DNA of 64,000 nt from Acidimicrobiales bacterium (GTDB taxonomy: Bacteria; Actinomycetota; Acidimicrobiia; Acidimicrobiales; SZUA-35). The stretch covers positions 1 through 64,000 of the forward strand of contig JABDIY010000167.1 of NCBI GenBank assembly GCA_013003535.1, given 5' to 3'. Below the pieces are notes generated by a model that worked only from the letters and a program-made list of their open reading frames with translations, was not told the origin of the DNA and ran no database searches. Position numbers and translations under genes: made by a program. Positions 8,152 to 16,671 of the stretch are shown in pieces. Numbering within the stretch: the first letter of the stretch is position 1; every line of letters starts with the position of its first letter.

Positions 8152-8586
8152 GTGAGTAGCCTTCGCAGCGTCTACAGATTCTTCTTCGTTTGTGCCGTTG
8201 TTCTTACCTCTGCTTGCGGAGCCGATGAGGCGCCGGCGGCCCCTTCAACTTCGTCGGTGGCCAATAGTCCAGTGAGTCTCGAAGGCGTGTGGCTCCTTGA
8301 GGGCACCGACCTGTTCCTCGATATCACCTTGGACACCGCGGCGGTAGATGGCCGCACCGGTTGCGCAAGGATCCTGGGATCACTCACCGCCTCCGAAGAT
8401 GGGAACCCGACCTCGTTCTCGCTGCCAGGCCGTGATACCAGCGGTTGCTCCACGGCCGAGAGGAGAGAAGCTGAGCGGGCCATCGCCCTCTTGCAATCGG
8501 TGGCTTCGGCCATTCCGGAACCGGGCGGCTACGCCCTCTTCGACATCGAAGGCTCCCAGGTGGGACGACTACAACTTGGCAGCTGA
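8152..8586 (+). CDS. META/HslJ-like lipoprotein
   Basis: The 144-residue protein starts at a GTG and has a signal peptide ending in the lipobox LTSAC (Cys22). The mature part, after a Pro/Ser/Thr linker, reads LEGVWLLEG, then LDTAAVDGRTGCARILGSLT. This resembles the small META beta domain (HslJ type), in which a G-x-x-G-C core is common. The role is unknown, probably in the envelope. The gene is divergent from the SsnA-like gene, and its last 18 bp overlap the convergent methyltransferase gene. Confidence 0.65.
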   Translation: MSSLRSVYRFFFVCAVVLTSACGADEAPAAPSTSSVANSPVSLEGVWLLEGTDLFLDITLDTAAVDGRTGCARILGSLTASEDGNPTSFSLPGRDTSGCSTAERREAERAIALLQSVASAIPEPGGYALFDIEGSQVGRLQLGS

Positions 8587-9723
8587 GACAGTGGAGGCGG
8601 GTGGAAGATCGCCTGACGGCACCGCGCATCGAATCTGAACGTCGATGCCGCCGTTGTTCACTTTGGCAACGGTCTTCAGACGGGCATCGATATCTCGCGT
8701 GCCTCGCGGCGCCACTACGGTGAGCGCTGATTGCGGGCGACGGTCTCGAACCACCTCGCCGAATCGGCGGAACAGAGCCGACGACCCCTTGGCGCCGGTG
8801 GCCGACCGCTTCCCGTAAGGCGGGTTGGAGATGACAAGCCCCGGCCCGGCCCAACCGGTGAGTTGACCGACCGGGCGCGCCTCGGCGGTCAAGGTCACTC
8901 CGGCCCGTTTCGCGTTAGCAGTAATCACTGCCACGGCGGCAGGGTTCCGGTCGAACGCTTCGAGCAACCCTGTCGCCGGCGCAGCCTCGATTCGGGTTTG
9001 AGCGGCGCCGGTGACGGACCCCCAGGTTCCACCTTCGAAAGACGGCCAGCGATGAAAGGCATAGTCACGACCTTCGCTCGGCGGACGGTCCATGGCGATA
9101 AGGCCCGCCTCGATGACCATGGTCCCCGCGCCGGCGAACGGGTCGACCACGGGCGTAGAACGGTCCCAAGATGACAATAGGACCGCACCCGCCGCCAGCG
9201 TGGGTCGCAGCGAGGCCTCCACGGTCTGCGTACGCCAAGATCGCTTGTGCAGCGGCTCGCCGCTCGTGTCGATGCTGACCGTCACCGTGTCGTGGTCGAC
9301 GCGGATGATGAACAACTGTTCCGGGTCAGTGTCGCTGGCCTTGGGCGCCCCCACAACTTTGTGCAGCCGTTCGCTCACGGCGTCGCTGTGAAACAGAGCG
9401 CTCTTTCGGGTGGTCACCCGAAAGCGGGGGGCGACGCCGGCCCCGAGATAGGGGGTGAGGTCCACCTCGGCCATTCGGCGCTCGAGATGGTCGAAATCTG
9501 TGGCCCGAAAACGGGCGAGCCGCACGATGATACGGGTAGCAGTTCGGAGCCACAGGTTGCTTTCGTACACCGCCCGGGTGGAGCCGCGGAAGGGCACGAG
9601 ACCAGCGGTCGGGGATCCGATCTTGTAGCCCAGCGCCACCAATTCGGACCCACATACCTGCTCCAAACCAACGGGGCAGACAGCCACCGAGTCAGCGTGG
9701 GGTCGGGAGGCCTTGGGATTCAC
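8569..9723 (-). CDS. THUMP-domain class I SAM-dependent RNA methyltransferase (RlmL N-terminal-like)
   Basis: The 384-residue protein has an N-terminal THUMP-type RNA-binding part (about residues 12-155) and a Rossmann methyltransferase domain. Motifs are the SAM loop VDPFAGAGTMVIEAGL and the N6/N2-amine methyltransferase motif ISNPPYGKR. It resembles the RlmL half that makes N2-methylguanine in 23S rRNA, and the TrmN-like guanine-N2 enzymes; which RNA base it modifies cannot be told. An AGGATGGAGCGGTGA stretch precedes the start codon. Confidence 0.82.
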   Translation of the reverse strand: MNPKASRPHADSVAVCPVGLEQVCGSELVALGYKIGSPTAGLVPFRGSTRAVYESNLWLRTATRIIVRLARFRATDFDHLERRMAEVDLTPYLGAGVAPRFRVTTRKSALFHSDAVSERLHKVVGAPKASDTDPEQLFIIRVDHDTVTVSIDTSGEPLHKRSWRTQTVEASLRPTLAAGAVLLSSWDRSTPVVDPFAGAGTMVIEAGLIAMDRPPSEGRDYAFHRWPSFEGGTWGSVTGAAQTRIEAAPATGLLEAFDRNPAAVAVITANAKRAGVTLTAEARPVGQLTGWAGPGLVISNPPYGKRSATGAKGSSALFRRFGEVVRDRRPQSALTVVAPRGTRDIDARLKTVAKVNNGGIDVQIRCAVPSGDLPPASTVSAAKL

Positions 9724-9839
9724 CGCTCCATCCTCGCAGTAGGCGGCGGTCTTTCAACAAGTGAAGGTCGCGAAACAGATGAGCGGACATTTCGATTTAG
9801 ATCTGGACGAGATTTGCCTACAGTGAGAGTGGGAACCGG

Positions 9840-11519
9840 ATGGACCCGGATGGGACGCTCCACAGAATCATGAAAGAGAAGCAGCGCTTGCGCCGCGAAG
9901 AGCTCAGGTCGCTCATGCTGACCGTTGGCCTCGAGATCCTGTTGGAAGACGGGTTGGCTGCGGGAACTCTCCCGATCGGGTATGCCGATGCTTTCCGCTG
10001 GCTCAGTGAGAATCGGGGTATCACCGTCAGCCGAGCGCAGATTCACAATCGGATCTGGAGTTCGCTGGATGAGTACCGGCAGGACGTCCTCCTCGCGATG
10101 TTGGAGTACCACACCACACGAAGCGTCGCTCAAACCACCACTGAGGTTCTCGAGGCAGTAGACGCTCTGGTCCCACCGCCAAGCGCTGGAGAACAGACTG
10201 ATGCTGAGCGACGCAAGACGGCGGTGGACCTCACCCGAGCCGGAGTCGAGGCGAACACCATTGCGGCTCGATCCGATCGAGAGACGGTTGCGTTCGAGGC
10301 GGTATGGGCGTTGCAGGCATTCCGAACCCACAAGGACCACGCCATCTCTGGCGAAGCGGATGACCGGTTAATCGAGGCGGTCAAGCAAAACCAACGGGCC
10401 ACATTGCAGCCGTTCCTGGAGCTCTACAGCCTCCTCTCCCAGCGCCTGGCACTAGAGGTGGGGACCGTATGGGGTTTGTCGCCGGCGTCGGGTCTCAGCT
10501 TGTTCGCCGAGCTCCTGTACAGCATCAACAACGGTGCAGCGGGTCGGGCGACGGTGGAAACGTCTCTCCAATCAATCAGATGTGGCAGCCAGTTGTGGAC
10601 AGTGGAGTCGCTTTCAGCGGCCGCTGTTGCGGAGGCGATGGTCTCGGTTGCAGACCGGCCACCCCCACAACAGTCAACCGAAGGCGTCGTAGTTCCTCAT
10701 GTTGTTACCAATGGTAACAACATGTCCGCGTCAAACCCAACCTCGGGTCGCCGCGAACGGATCGAGCGGAGCCGCCTGCGCGCCGTCATGTTGGAGGCGG
10801 GTCGTTGCTGGATGATCGAAAACGGGTTCGGCCACGGGGCCGAACACGTCACGTATGCCCGGGTATTCGAACGGATTCGCTCCACAACTGGTGTGTCGAT
10901 CAATCGGGCCCAAGTCCACGGCCGGATTTGGCCGTCACAGAACGACTTTCAGATCGACGTTGTTAGCGCCGCTGCCAACGTCCGGCCGTCCGCCATCGTG
11001 AGAAACCGGACCGAAGCGGTTTCGGCCGACCTGGTTCGCTTCGACCTCACCAAACCGGGTGAGAGCAAACGAGCCGTGACCGAACTCACCCGGGTTCATG
11101 CTGCGGCCGCGGTTCAGGAGATGATCACGTCACCCGGATGGCTGATGAGCACCGGAGTTGCGGCTTTCCACGGTATGAACCCGGCCCCTCCGGAAGGGAT
11201 CACCAGAGCACTTCACGAGGCCTACGAGAAAGACCTGGTGGAATGGGTTGCTTTCTTTCAGTTGTTCGCCGCAGTGTTCAATTACACGGCGCTCCCGTGG
11301 ACCGAACTTCCCCATGACGATGCCTGTGAGGTGGTGGCAAGGTGCTTCGACGCCTTCACCGGGGGTGTGGCCGGTCGGACCCGAATGGATAACGATGGCC
11401 CTACCTGGCGTCTCGACCTGAACGGAGATGGTGCGGCCGAATGGGAGCTACTTGGGATCGGCCTCTGGTGCATCATCCATTTCTTGTTCGAACCGGCCCC
11501 GGTCGAGCTGTCCAAGTGA
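9840..11519 (+). CDS. Double-module TetR-like transcriptional regulator
   Basis: The 559-residue protein contains two copies of the same module. Each starts with an Arg-rich helix (LRREELRSLMLTVG; SRLRAVMLEAG), then a Y...F segment and an HTH with the shared pattern G-[IV]-[TS]-x-x-R-A-Q-[IV]-H-x-R-I-W (about residues 58-75 and 351-368). Each is followed by a long helical region as in TetR ligand domains. A linker at about residues 275-300 joins the halves. An ATG at 10722, right after a perfect palindrome, could start the second half independently. The ligand and targets are unknown. A TACAGT box lies 16 nt before the start. Confidence 0.7.
   Translation: MDPDGTLHRIMKEKQRLRREELRSLMLTVGLEILLEDGLAAGTLPIGYADAFRWLSENRGITVSRAQIHNRIWSSLDEYRQDVLLAMLEYHTTRSVAQTTTEVLEAVDALVPPPSAGEQTDAERRKTAVDLTRAGVEANTIAARSDRETVAFEAVWALQAFRTHKDHAISGEADDRLIEAVKQNQRATLQPFLELYSLLSQRLALEVGTVWGLSPASGLSLFAELLYSINNGAAGRATVETSLQSIRCGSQLWTVESLSAAAVAEAMVSVADRPPPQQSTEGVVVPHVVTNGNNMSASNPTSGRRERIERSRLRAVMLEAGRCWMIENGFGHGAEHVTYARVFERIRSTTGVSINRAQVHGRIWPSQNDFQIDVVSAAANVRPSAIVRNRTEAVSADLVRFDLTKPGESKRAVTELTRVHAAAAVQEMITSPGWLMSTGVAAFHGMNPAPPEGITRALHEAYEKDLVEWVAFFQLFAAVFNYTALPWTELPHDDACEVVARCFDAFTGGVAGRTRMDNDGPTWRLDLNGDGAAEWELLGIGLWCIIHFLFEPAPVELSK
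10698..10724. promoter_or_regulatory. 27-bp perfect inverted repeat at the module junction
   Basis: CATGTTGTTACCA and TGGTAACAACATG form 13-bp arms around one central A. It lies inside the regulator gene, exactly between the two modules, and overlaps the internal in-frame ATG at 10722. It looks like a TetR-type operator or an mRNA hairpin. Confidence 0.7.
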
Positions 11520-11552
11520 TGCCGAACGGAGAGAGCTCACGAACGCAAAGAA

Positions 11553-11900
11553 CTAGAACTCTACGTAAAGATCACCTTGTTCATCCCGCTTCACGGCTAC
11601 TTCGCACTTCTTCATCACTTTGCGACCCTCGGCCGAAACCCCGTAGGACCGTCGACTGCGCCCCGGGAATGCTCCCGGCTTCGCCAGCTCCGACGACAGC
11701 AAACCCTTCTGCTCCAATCGGTTCAACACGCGGTACAGCGTTGCGTAGTTCATGGTGAAGTGACGCGGCCGAAGCTCGCCGATGTCTTGGGCGAGAACAT
11801 ACCCGTGCACCTTCTTGCGCCCTTTGGACGAAGCGGCAACTGCGCCCAGAACGATCTCCTCTTTGGGGGAAAGCGGGTATTTCTTTTCGTTTGAAGCCAT
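11553..11900 (-). CDS. PadR-family winged-helix transcriptional regulator
   Basis: The 115-residue protein fits PadR. The N-terminal SPKEEIVLGAVAAS is followed by GKKVHGYVL-type helix 2 (here KKVHGYVLAQDIG), the recognition part TMNYATLYRVLNRLEQKGLL, and the wing SRRSYGVSAEGRKVM. It lacks a long C-terminal dimerisation helix, so it is a short PadR-s1 type. It converges on the double TetR-like gene and is divergent from nothing. A TAGTCT box at 11911-11916 (minus) lies 10 nt before the ATG, suggesting a very short leader. Confidence 0.85.
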   Translation of the reverse strand: MASNEKKYPLSPKEEIVLGAVAASSKGRKKVHGYVLAQDIGELRPRHFTMNYATLYRVLNRLEQKGLLSSELAKPGAFPGRSRRSYGVSAEGRKVMKKCEVAVKRDEQGDLYVEF

Positions 11901-12011
11901 ACGGGGAACAAGACTACCGGCAGTCCTGGGTCCTCAACTTGCGACGTTGCGCGCAATCCACCTGCCCTGGGTGCGGTGGAGCCACGGAGCGCCGAAACCG
12001 AACGAACAGCT

Positions 12012-13868
12012 CTAGTCGATCACGACGGTCCGGAGCCCGGACCGGTAGGACTGGTTGCCAGCGGCGTCGAACGCCTTCACGTACAGCTGGTAGGTGCCCG
12101 GAGCGAGACCGGTCACCGTTCCCGACGGTCCGGCGACCTGAACCAGGATCAGGCTGGTGGCGTAGTCGAAGACCCGGTAGCCGGCGACGCCAACATTGTC
12201 AGTAGCCGGAGTCCATGACAGTGACACCGTCCCGGAGTCGATCGACTGGATGGCTGGGGCACCCGGCACCGACGGCCGCTCGATGTCCACTACCGCACCC
12301 GTCACCGTGAAGGACCGGATACCCGACCGGTAGGACTGGTTGCCAGCGGCGTCAAACGCCTTCACGTACACCGAATACGAACCAACAGCCAACCCCGACA
12401 CCGTCGCACCAGCACCCGGCACCTCAACAATCACCGCATCCGTGACCGCATCAAACAACCGGTACCCCGCAACACCCACATTGTCCGTCGACGCCGCCCA
12501 CACCAAATCAACCGAATCCACACCAACACCCAACACCTGCGCCGCACCCGGCACCGACGGGCGCTCCGTGTCAATGGTTCCGGCCTCGCACAGCCTGATC
12601 AGGTTGTCGACGGCGGAACCGCTGGAGCTGGTGATGTCGCCACCGAACCACAGGCAGCCGTTTTGGTCACCGTGAATGGCCCAGATGCCGGCCTTCGCCG
12701 ACGTGGCGTCGGGAACGAAGGATGGGATCCAGTCACCGGTGATCGCATCGAACGCCGCCACCCAGGTGGTTGGTCCTTGAGCCAGGATGGGCGCATCGGT
12801 CTCGCCGGCAGGCGGCGAAGGGAACCAGATCACTCCTTCGGCGGATTTCATGATTGCATCGGCTCGACAATGGCAGGATGCATACACCCGGTCGCCGACG
12901 ATTTCGAGATCTTGGTAGTCCCCTCTTGGGTCGGCCAAATGGAAACGTTCCAGCGACAGATCGCTTTCATTCAGCACCTGAACGAAGTGTTCGCTTCCGG
13001 CGACCCAGACGAACCCGTTGCCGACCACGACGTCATAGAGGTAGCGGCGGTTGGTGTTAGCGGTGTTGAACGGCAGGGACGGCGCGCCCGCCACCAGCGA
13101 AGGTGTGGACGCCATGAGAGGCGCAAACCCGCCGGCCACAGCGCTGCCATTCACCGAGGAGAAATAACCGGCGAGGTAGACCCGATCCGCATCAGGGCTG
13201 GCGGCGATTCCCCATACCGATCCACCGGTCACCACGGGTCGCCAGGACGGGTCGTGCGCTCCGGTGTGCACGTTGAAACGGAGGGCTCGCCATGCCGCAT
13301 TGTTGCCGGCGCTGGAGATCACGCTGGTGAAGCTGCCGCCTACATACAGCCAGTCACCTTCAACATCGAAGCCGCGGACCACCGGGGCTCCGTTTACGTC
13401 GCCGGTCCAGGAGTTGTCCACCGCTCCGGTCACCGGATCGAGGGCGACCAAAGCGTCGATCGGCGATCCGTTGACCGTGTCGAAATCTCCGCCCACGAAG
13501 AGCTTGCTGCCATCAGGTGATGCCTGGAGCGTGTAGACCGAGTTGTCCAGAGTTGGTGCGAAGCTGGGAATGTACTGACCGGTGATGGAGTCGAACGCGG
13601 CCAGGTACGGCTGATTCACCACGGTGTTGCCGGCGGTTACTTGGAGGAATCGGCCGCCAACATAGATCCGGCTCCCGATCTGTTCGATGGCCCACACCTT
13701 GGTGTCGATCGAGTCGGTCTGTGTGCCAGTGGCGAGCCCCACTACGCCATCAGGGAGGTTGTTGTTATTGCCGATCTCAGCCGCCGCCGGATTCATGCCC
13801 GCCATCACGGAGCCGAGCACGAGAAGAAGAGAAAGAAAAACCCGCGAACGGGAAATAGAGGTCGTCAT
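12012..13868 (-). CDS. Secreted beta-propeller protein with two C-terminal FN3 domains
   Basis: The 618-residue protein has a Sec signal peptide (hydrophobic VFLSLLLVLGSVMAGM, then NPAAA). Repeated blades of the type YVGGxF-xxV-xG...xxLAAFDxxTG occupy about residues 45-430, as in delta-60 or PQQ-like propellers. Two tandem fibronectin type III domains follow, each ending AFDAAGNQSYRSG. It is probably extracellular or surface-bound; ligand unknown. ATG 13868 is chosen because AGGAG lies 5 nt before it. The first FN3 domain (about 12295-12570) uses G- and T-ending codons unlike the C-rich rest of the gene. Confidence 0.8.
   Translation of the reverse strand: MTTSISRSRVFLSLLLVLGSVMAGMNPAAAEIGNNNNLPDGVVGLATGTQTDSIDTKVWAIEQIGSRIYVGGRFLQVTAGNTVVNQPYLAAFDSITGQYIPSFAPTLDNSVYTLQASPDGSKLFVGGDFDTVNGSPIDALVALDPVTGAVDNSWTGDVNGAPVVRGFDVEGDWLYVGGSFTSVISSAGNNAAWRALRFNVHTGAHDPSWRPVVTGGSVWGIAASPDADRVYLAGYFSSVNGSAVAGGFAPLMASTPSLVAGAPSLPFNTANTNRRYLYDVVVGNGFVWVAGSEHFVQVLNESDLSLERFHLADPRGDYQDLEIVGDRVYASCHCRADAIMKSAEGVIWFPSPPAGETDAPILAQGPTTWVAAFDAITGDWIPSFVPDATSAKAGIWAIHGDQNGCLWFGGDITSSSGSAVDNLIRLCEAGTIDTERPSVPGAAQVLGVGVDSVDLVWAASTDNVGVAGYRLFDAVTDAVIVEVPGAGATVSGLAVGSYSVYVKAFDAAGNQSYRSGIRSFTVTGAVVDIERPSVPGAPAIQSIDSGTVSLSWTPATDNVGVAGYRVFDYATSLILVQVAGPSGTVTGLAPGTYQLYVKAFDAAGNQSYRSGLRTVVID
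12041..12369. repeat. 44-bp near-identical repeat in the two FN3 domains
   Basis: About 44 bp at 12041-12084 recur at 12326-12369 (285 bp apart) with a single mismatch. They encode the shared end of each FN3 domain. The rest of the domains has diverged, which points to domain duplication followed by local gene conversion. Confidence 0.75.
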
Positions 13869-14030
13869 TGCCACTCCTGAGTACTACGCCTGGGCTCAGA
13901 TTAGATGCCCGGCCGGGCCCCAGAACATGCCCAAAGGTCTCAATGGTGGGGGGTAGTTCAACCCGACGAGGTGGCCGTCACGGACCTCGCCAGCCAGAGA
14001 ACGATGGCAGGACGGGACTGCAAAGATGGC

Positions 14031-14036
14031 TAACGT
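14031..14036 (+). promoter_or_regulatory. Putative -10 box (TAACGT) for glycosyltransferase gene
   Basis: TAACGT ends 6 nt before the GTG at 14043 and there is no Shine-Dalgarno sequence, so a leaderless transcript is likely. The rest of 13869-14030 shows nothing further that I can name. Confidence 0.5.
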
Positions 14037-14042
14037 GGACCT

Positions 14043-15254
14043 GTGTCAGCCGCGGCCGCCCATCCCGAGATTCTGCTGATCGACTACGGCGGTCATCCAT
14101 TCACCGCCGATCTGGCCATCTCCCTGAAGCGGTCAGGGGCAGAGGTCAACTACGTATTCAGTTCATCCAACGAGTCCAATCCGCACGGCGATTTCTCCGA
14201 TGCCAAGAATGAGGGCGTGGTCGTGCACGACATCGACCTTGGCCGACCGGTGAACTCGTCCCGACTTCGAAGCCGTTTTCGCGACGAGCAACAATTCGGC
14301 TGGGCGGCCGCGAAACTCGTTCGGCTCGCACCCCCATCCGCCACCGTGGTTCTCTGTCAAGTTCCGCCGGCTGCAGCGGTCATCATCCAGGGGGGCGCCA
14401 AGACCCGCCGACAGAACGTTGTCCTCTGGTTGCAGCAACTTCAAGCCGATCTTTCGGCCACCTCGGCCAGCAGAGCGTTACCGGGCAAGATGTTCTCCGC
14501 TTTGGAACGACGAATCGCATCGTCGGCCGATCGCGTGATCGCCATCTCCGACGGCTTCGCCGAGTTCGCCATCGCTGCCCGACGTGGAAATGCCGATGGG
14601 GTCACCGTTTTGCCTAACTGGGCTCCGCTGCGGTATCTCCCGAGCCGGCATCGCATCAACCAATGGTCCACAAAGCATCAGCTGGTCCCCGAACGTCACC
14701 GGGTTCTCTACAGCGGTCGGATGGGCCTGGAACACCGGCCAGACGAAATCGCTGCTTTAGCGCTCACGCTCACGGCCAACGGCGATGTAGACATGGTCAT
14801 CGTGGCAGCCGGGCCCGGCGTCGAGGCATTGCGGCGGCGTCCTGAGCTCACCTCACATCCCAATATTCTTTTCTGTGACCTCCAGCCTTTGGGTGATTTG
14901 GCCAACGTGCTCGCCAGCGCTGATGTGTTGCTGGGAACGCTGGATGACCGAGCATCCGAAGCGCTGGTCCCGTCCAAGATCCTGTCCTACTTGTGCGCCG
15001 CCCGGCCCGTGGTCGCTTTGATGAAGAAGTCCAACCCGTCCGCCGTTCTGGTGGAGGAGATCGGCGCCGGGGTGGCCGTTTCCGACATCCACACCGCCGT
15101 CGACACGATTCGCAGTCTCCTGGCTGACCCGGACCGCCGCCGCCGAATGGGGAATCTGGGTCGGGCCTACGCATCAACTACATTTGAGCCCAACCGGGTT
15201 GCCAAGAGCTTTGCGCTGGCGGCGGGTGTTGATCTCCCCGGCAATCAGGCCTGA
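14043..15254 (+). CDS. GT4-family glycosyltransferase
   Basis: The 403-residue protein is a GT-B glycosyltransferase. The N-terminal Rossmann half opens with PEILLIDYGGHPFTADLAISL, and the donor-binding half has VLYSGRMGLEHRPDE, then the E-x7-E-like region around SEALVPSKILSYLCAARPVVA. It resembles WbuB-like enzymes of surface polysaccharide synthesis; the sugar and acceptor are unknown. It stands alone here, about 10 kb from the main polysaccharide locus. Confidence 0.82.
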   Translation: MSAAAAHPEILLIDYGGHPFTADLAISLKRSGAEVNYVFSSSNESNPHGDFSDAKNEGVVVHDIDLGRPVNSSRLRSRFRDEQQFGWAAAKLVRLAPPSATVVLCQVPPAAAVIIQGGAKTRRQNVVLWLQQLQADLSATSASRALPGKMFSALERRIASSADRVIAISDGFAEFAIAARRGNADGVTVLPNWAPLRYLPSRHRINQWSTKHQLVPERHRVLYSGRMGLEHRPDEIAALALTLTANGDVDMVIVAAGPGVEALRRRPELTSHPNILFCDLQPLGDLANVLASADVLLGTLDDRASEALVPSKILSYLCAARPVVALMKKSNPSAVLVEEIGAGVAVSDIHTAVDTIRSLLADPDRRRRMGNLGRAYASTTFEPNRVAKSFALAAGVDLPGNQA

Positions 15255-15269
15255 ACCGTCCCATAAACG

Positions 15270-15286
15270 CCGGCAAGCACTGCCGG
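15270..15286. terminator. Hairpin between glycosyltransferase and proX genes
   Basis: CCGGCA and TGCCGG pair around a 5-nt loop (AGCAC), 15 bp after the glycosyltransferase stop. It is not followed by a clear T-run, so termination is only likely. Confidence 0.45.
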
Positions 15287-15331
15287 TCAGGTAGTTTCTC
15301 AGTGCGGCCGGAGAAGCTTTGCGAGGTGCCC

Positions 15332-16516
15332 ATGAAATCGGCGAAAACACAATCAGTGTCCTCCTCTCGAAGCATTGCGCTGATTCTTCTTGCCGTCTTG
15401 GCAACGCTGGCCGCCGGGTGCGCGGGCGAAACGATCGGGGCCGGCCCCAATGGGGCGCTCGCCGTGCAGGGTGCTGTTGCAGAAAACAGTGCCGCCGACA
15501 ACGAGCCCCTGGCTTTTGACGACGAGACTACGGATCAGGCTGCAACCGATCAGGGCACAACCGAGACCAGTCCGGCGGCATCGGGCGAGGTCCGCATGGC
15601 CCGAGCAAACTGGTCATCGGGATACATGCAGGCCGAGATCTATGCCCACCTGCTCACAGAACTGGGCTACACGGTGGATCGGGGACCCGAGCTGGCTCCG
15701 GAAGACTTTTTCCAGGGGCTTGCCGAAGGTGAGTTCGATTTCTGGGCCAACAGCTGGCCGATCAGCCACCAGCGTTTCTTCGACACCGCCATGGCAGACG
15801 GCACCAGAGCTGGCGACAAGATGCGGTTTATTGGATCCGAAATGCTCCTCGGCGGCCTCCAAGGTTTCGTGGTGGATATCGCTACGGCCACCTCGGCCAA
15901 CATCGTGACCCTCGATGACATCGCCAACAATCCTGAACTCCGTTCTCTCTTCGACACCGATGGTGACGGGCGAGCCGAGATCGCCGGCTGCGACGTCGGC
16001 TGGGGTTGTGAAAAAGTCATCGACAGCCTGATCGTGGACAACGGGTGGGAGGATGCTCTGGTGCAAGTGAAAGGGACCCACGGAGAACTATTTGCCGAAC
16101 AGGTAGCCCGTTTCGAAGCCGGAGAACCGGTGCTGGCATTCATCTGGACACCCGGCCCGTTCATCACCCAGCTCCAGCCCGGCGTCGACGTCATCTGGCT
16201 CGGAGTCGAAAACCCTGACCCAGCCCAATCCATACCGGCCCGACTGCCCACGGACCAGTGCCTATTGGACCCGTGCACCATGGGATTCAGCCCGTCTGAC
16301 ATTCTGGTGGCCGCCAACAATGACTTTCTCGACGCTCAGCCAGTGGCGAAACGCTTGTTCGAGCAGGTCAAGATCAGCGTTCTCGACGTTTCGTTCCAGA
16401 ACGTGAAGATGCTCGCCGGCGAAGACAGTCCCGAAGATGTGGCACGACACGCCCAAGAGTGGATCGCCGCGAACCGCAGCGACGTTGACCGCTGGTTGGA
16501 GATCGCCGCCGGCTAG
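15332..16516 (+). CDS. proX: ProX-type glycine betaine binding lipoprotein
   Basis: The 394-residue protein has a lipobox (ATLAAGC, Cys30), an acidic Ala/Thr/Glu linker to about residue 85, and a ProX-like binding fold: RANWSSGYMQAEIYAHLL, GEFDFWANSWPISH, GCDVGWGCEKVID and VLAFIWTPGPF. Trp-rich segments of this kind form the cation-pi box for glycine betaine and related compounds. Relatives work with an ABC permease and ATPase (ProVW), but none is encoded nearby, so it is an orphan here. ATG 15332 is preferred over GTG 15302 because GAGG lies 5 nt upstream. Confidence 0.83.
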   Translation: MKSAKTQSVSSSRSIALILLAVLATLAAGCAGETIGAGPNGALAVQGAVAENSAADNEPLAFDDETTDQAATDQGTTETSPAASGEVRMARANWSSGYMQAEIYAHLLTELGYTVDRGPELAPEDFFQGLAEGEFDFWANSWPISHQRFFDTAMADGTRAGDKMRFIGSEMLLGGLQGFVVDIATATSANIVTLDDIANNPELRSLFDTDGDGRAEIAGCDVGWGCEKVIDSLIVDNGWEDALVQVKGTHGELFAEQVARFEAGEPVLAFIWTPGPFITQLQPGVDVIWLGVENPDPAQSIPARLPTDQCLLDPCTMGFSPSDILVAANNDFLDAQPVAKRLFEQVKISVLDVSFQNVKMLAGEDSPEDVARHAQEWIAANRSDVDRWLEIAAG

Positions 16517-16574
16517 GCGGTGACGCCGGCACCGACGACTACTCGCAGCTTCGATGTGACCCCTGACCCGGGGT
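16508..16574. other. Two GC-rich hairpins after proX
   Basis: GCCGGC at 16508-16513 pairs with GCCGGC at 16525-16530, spanning the proX stop codon. ACCCC at 16559-16563 pairs with GGGGT at 16570-16574. They probably end the proX transcript, although no T-run follows. Confidence 0.4.
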
Positions 16575-16638
16575 AAGTGACGCGAGAGCGGCTCCCGAGG
16601 GGTTACCCAGACGTACCCTGCCTTAGCGCCTATTCAGT

Positions 16639-16657
16639 ATCGGCGTTCGCTGCCGAT
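16639..16657 (+). promoter_or_regulatory. Leader hairpin before the SulP ribosome binding site
   Basis: ATCGGC and GCCGAT form a 6-bp stem with a 7-nt loop. It ends 4 nt before AAGGG, the likely ribosome binding site of the porter gene at 16672, so it could influence translation. Confidence 0.4.
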
Positions 16658-16671
16658 CAACAAGGGTGCCA

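Noticed and set aside
12663-13520. 285-codon plus-strand frame opposite the propeller gene
   Set aside because: Antisense to a protein with a clear signal peptide and domains; the predicted sequence lacks protein-like features.
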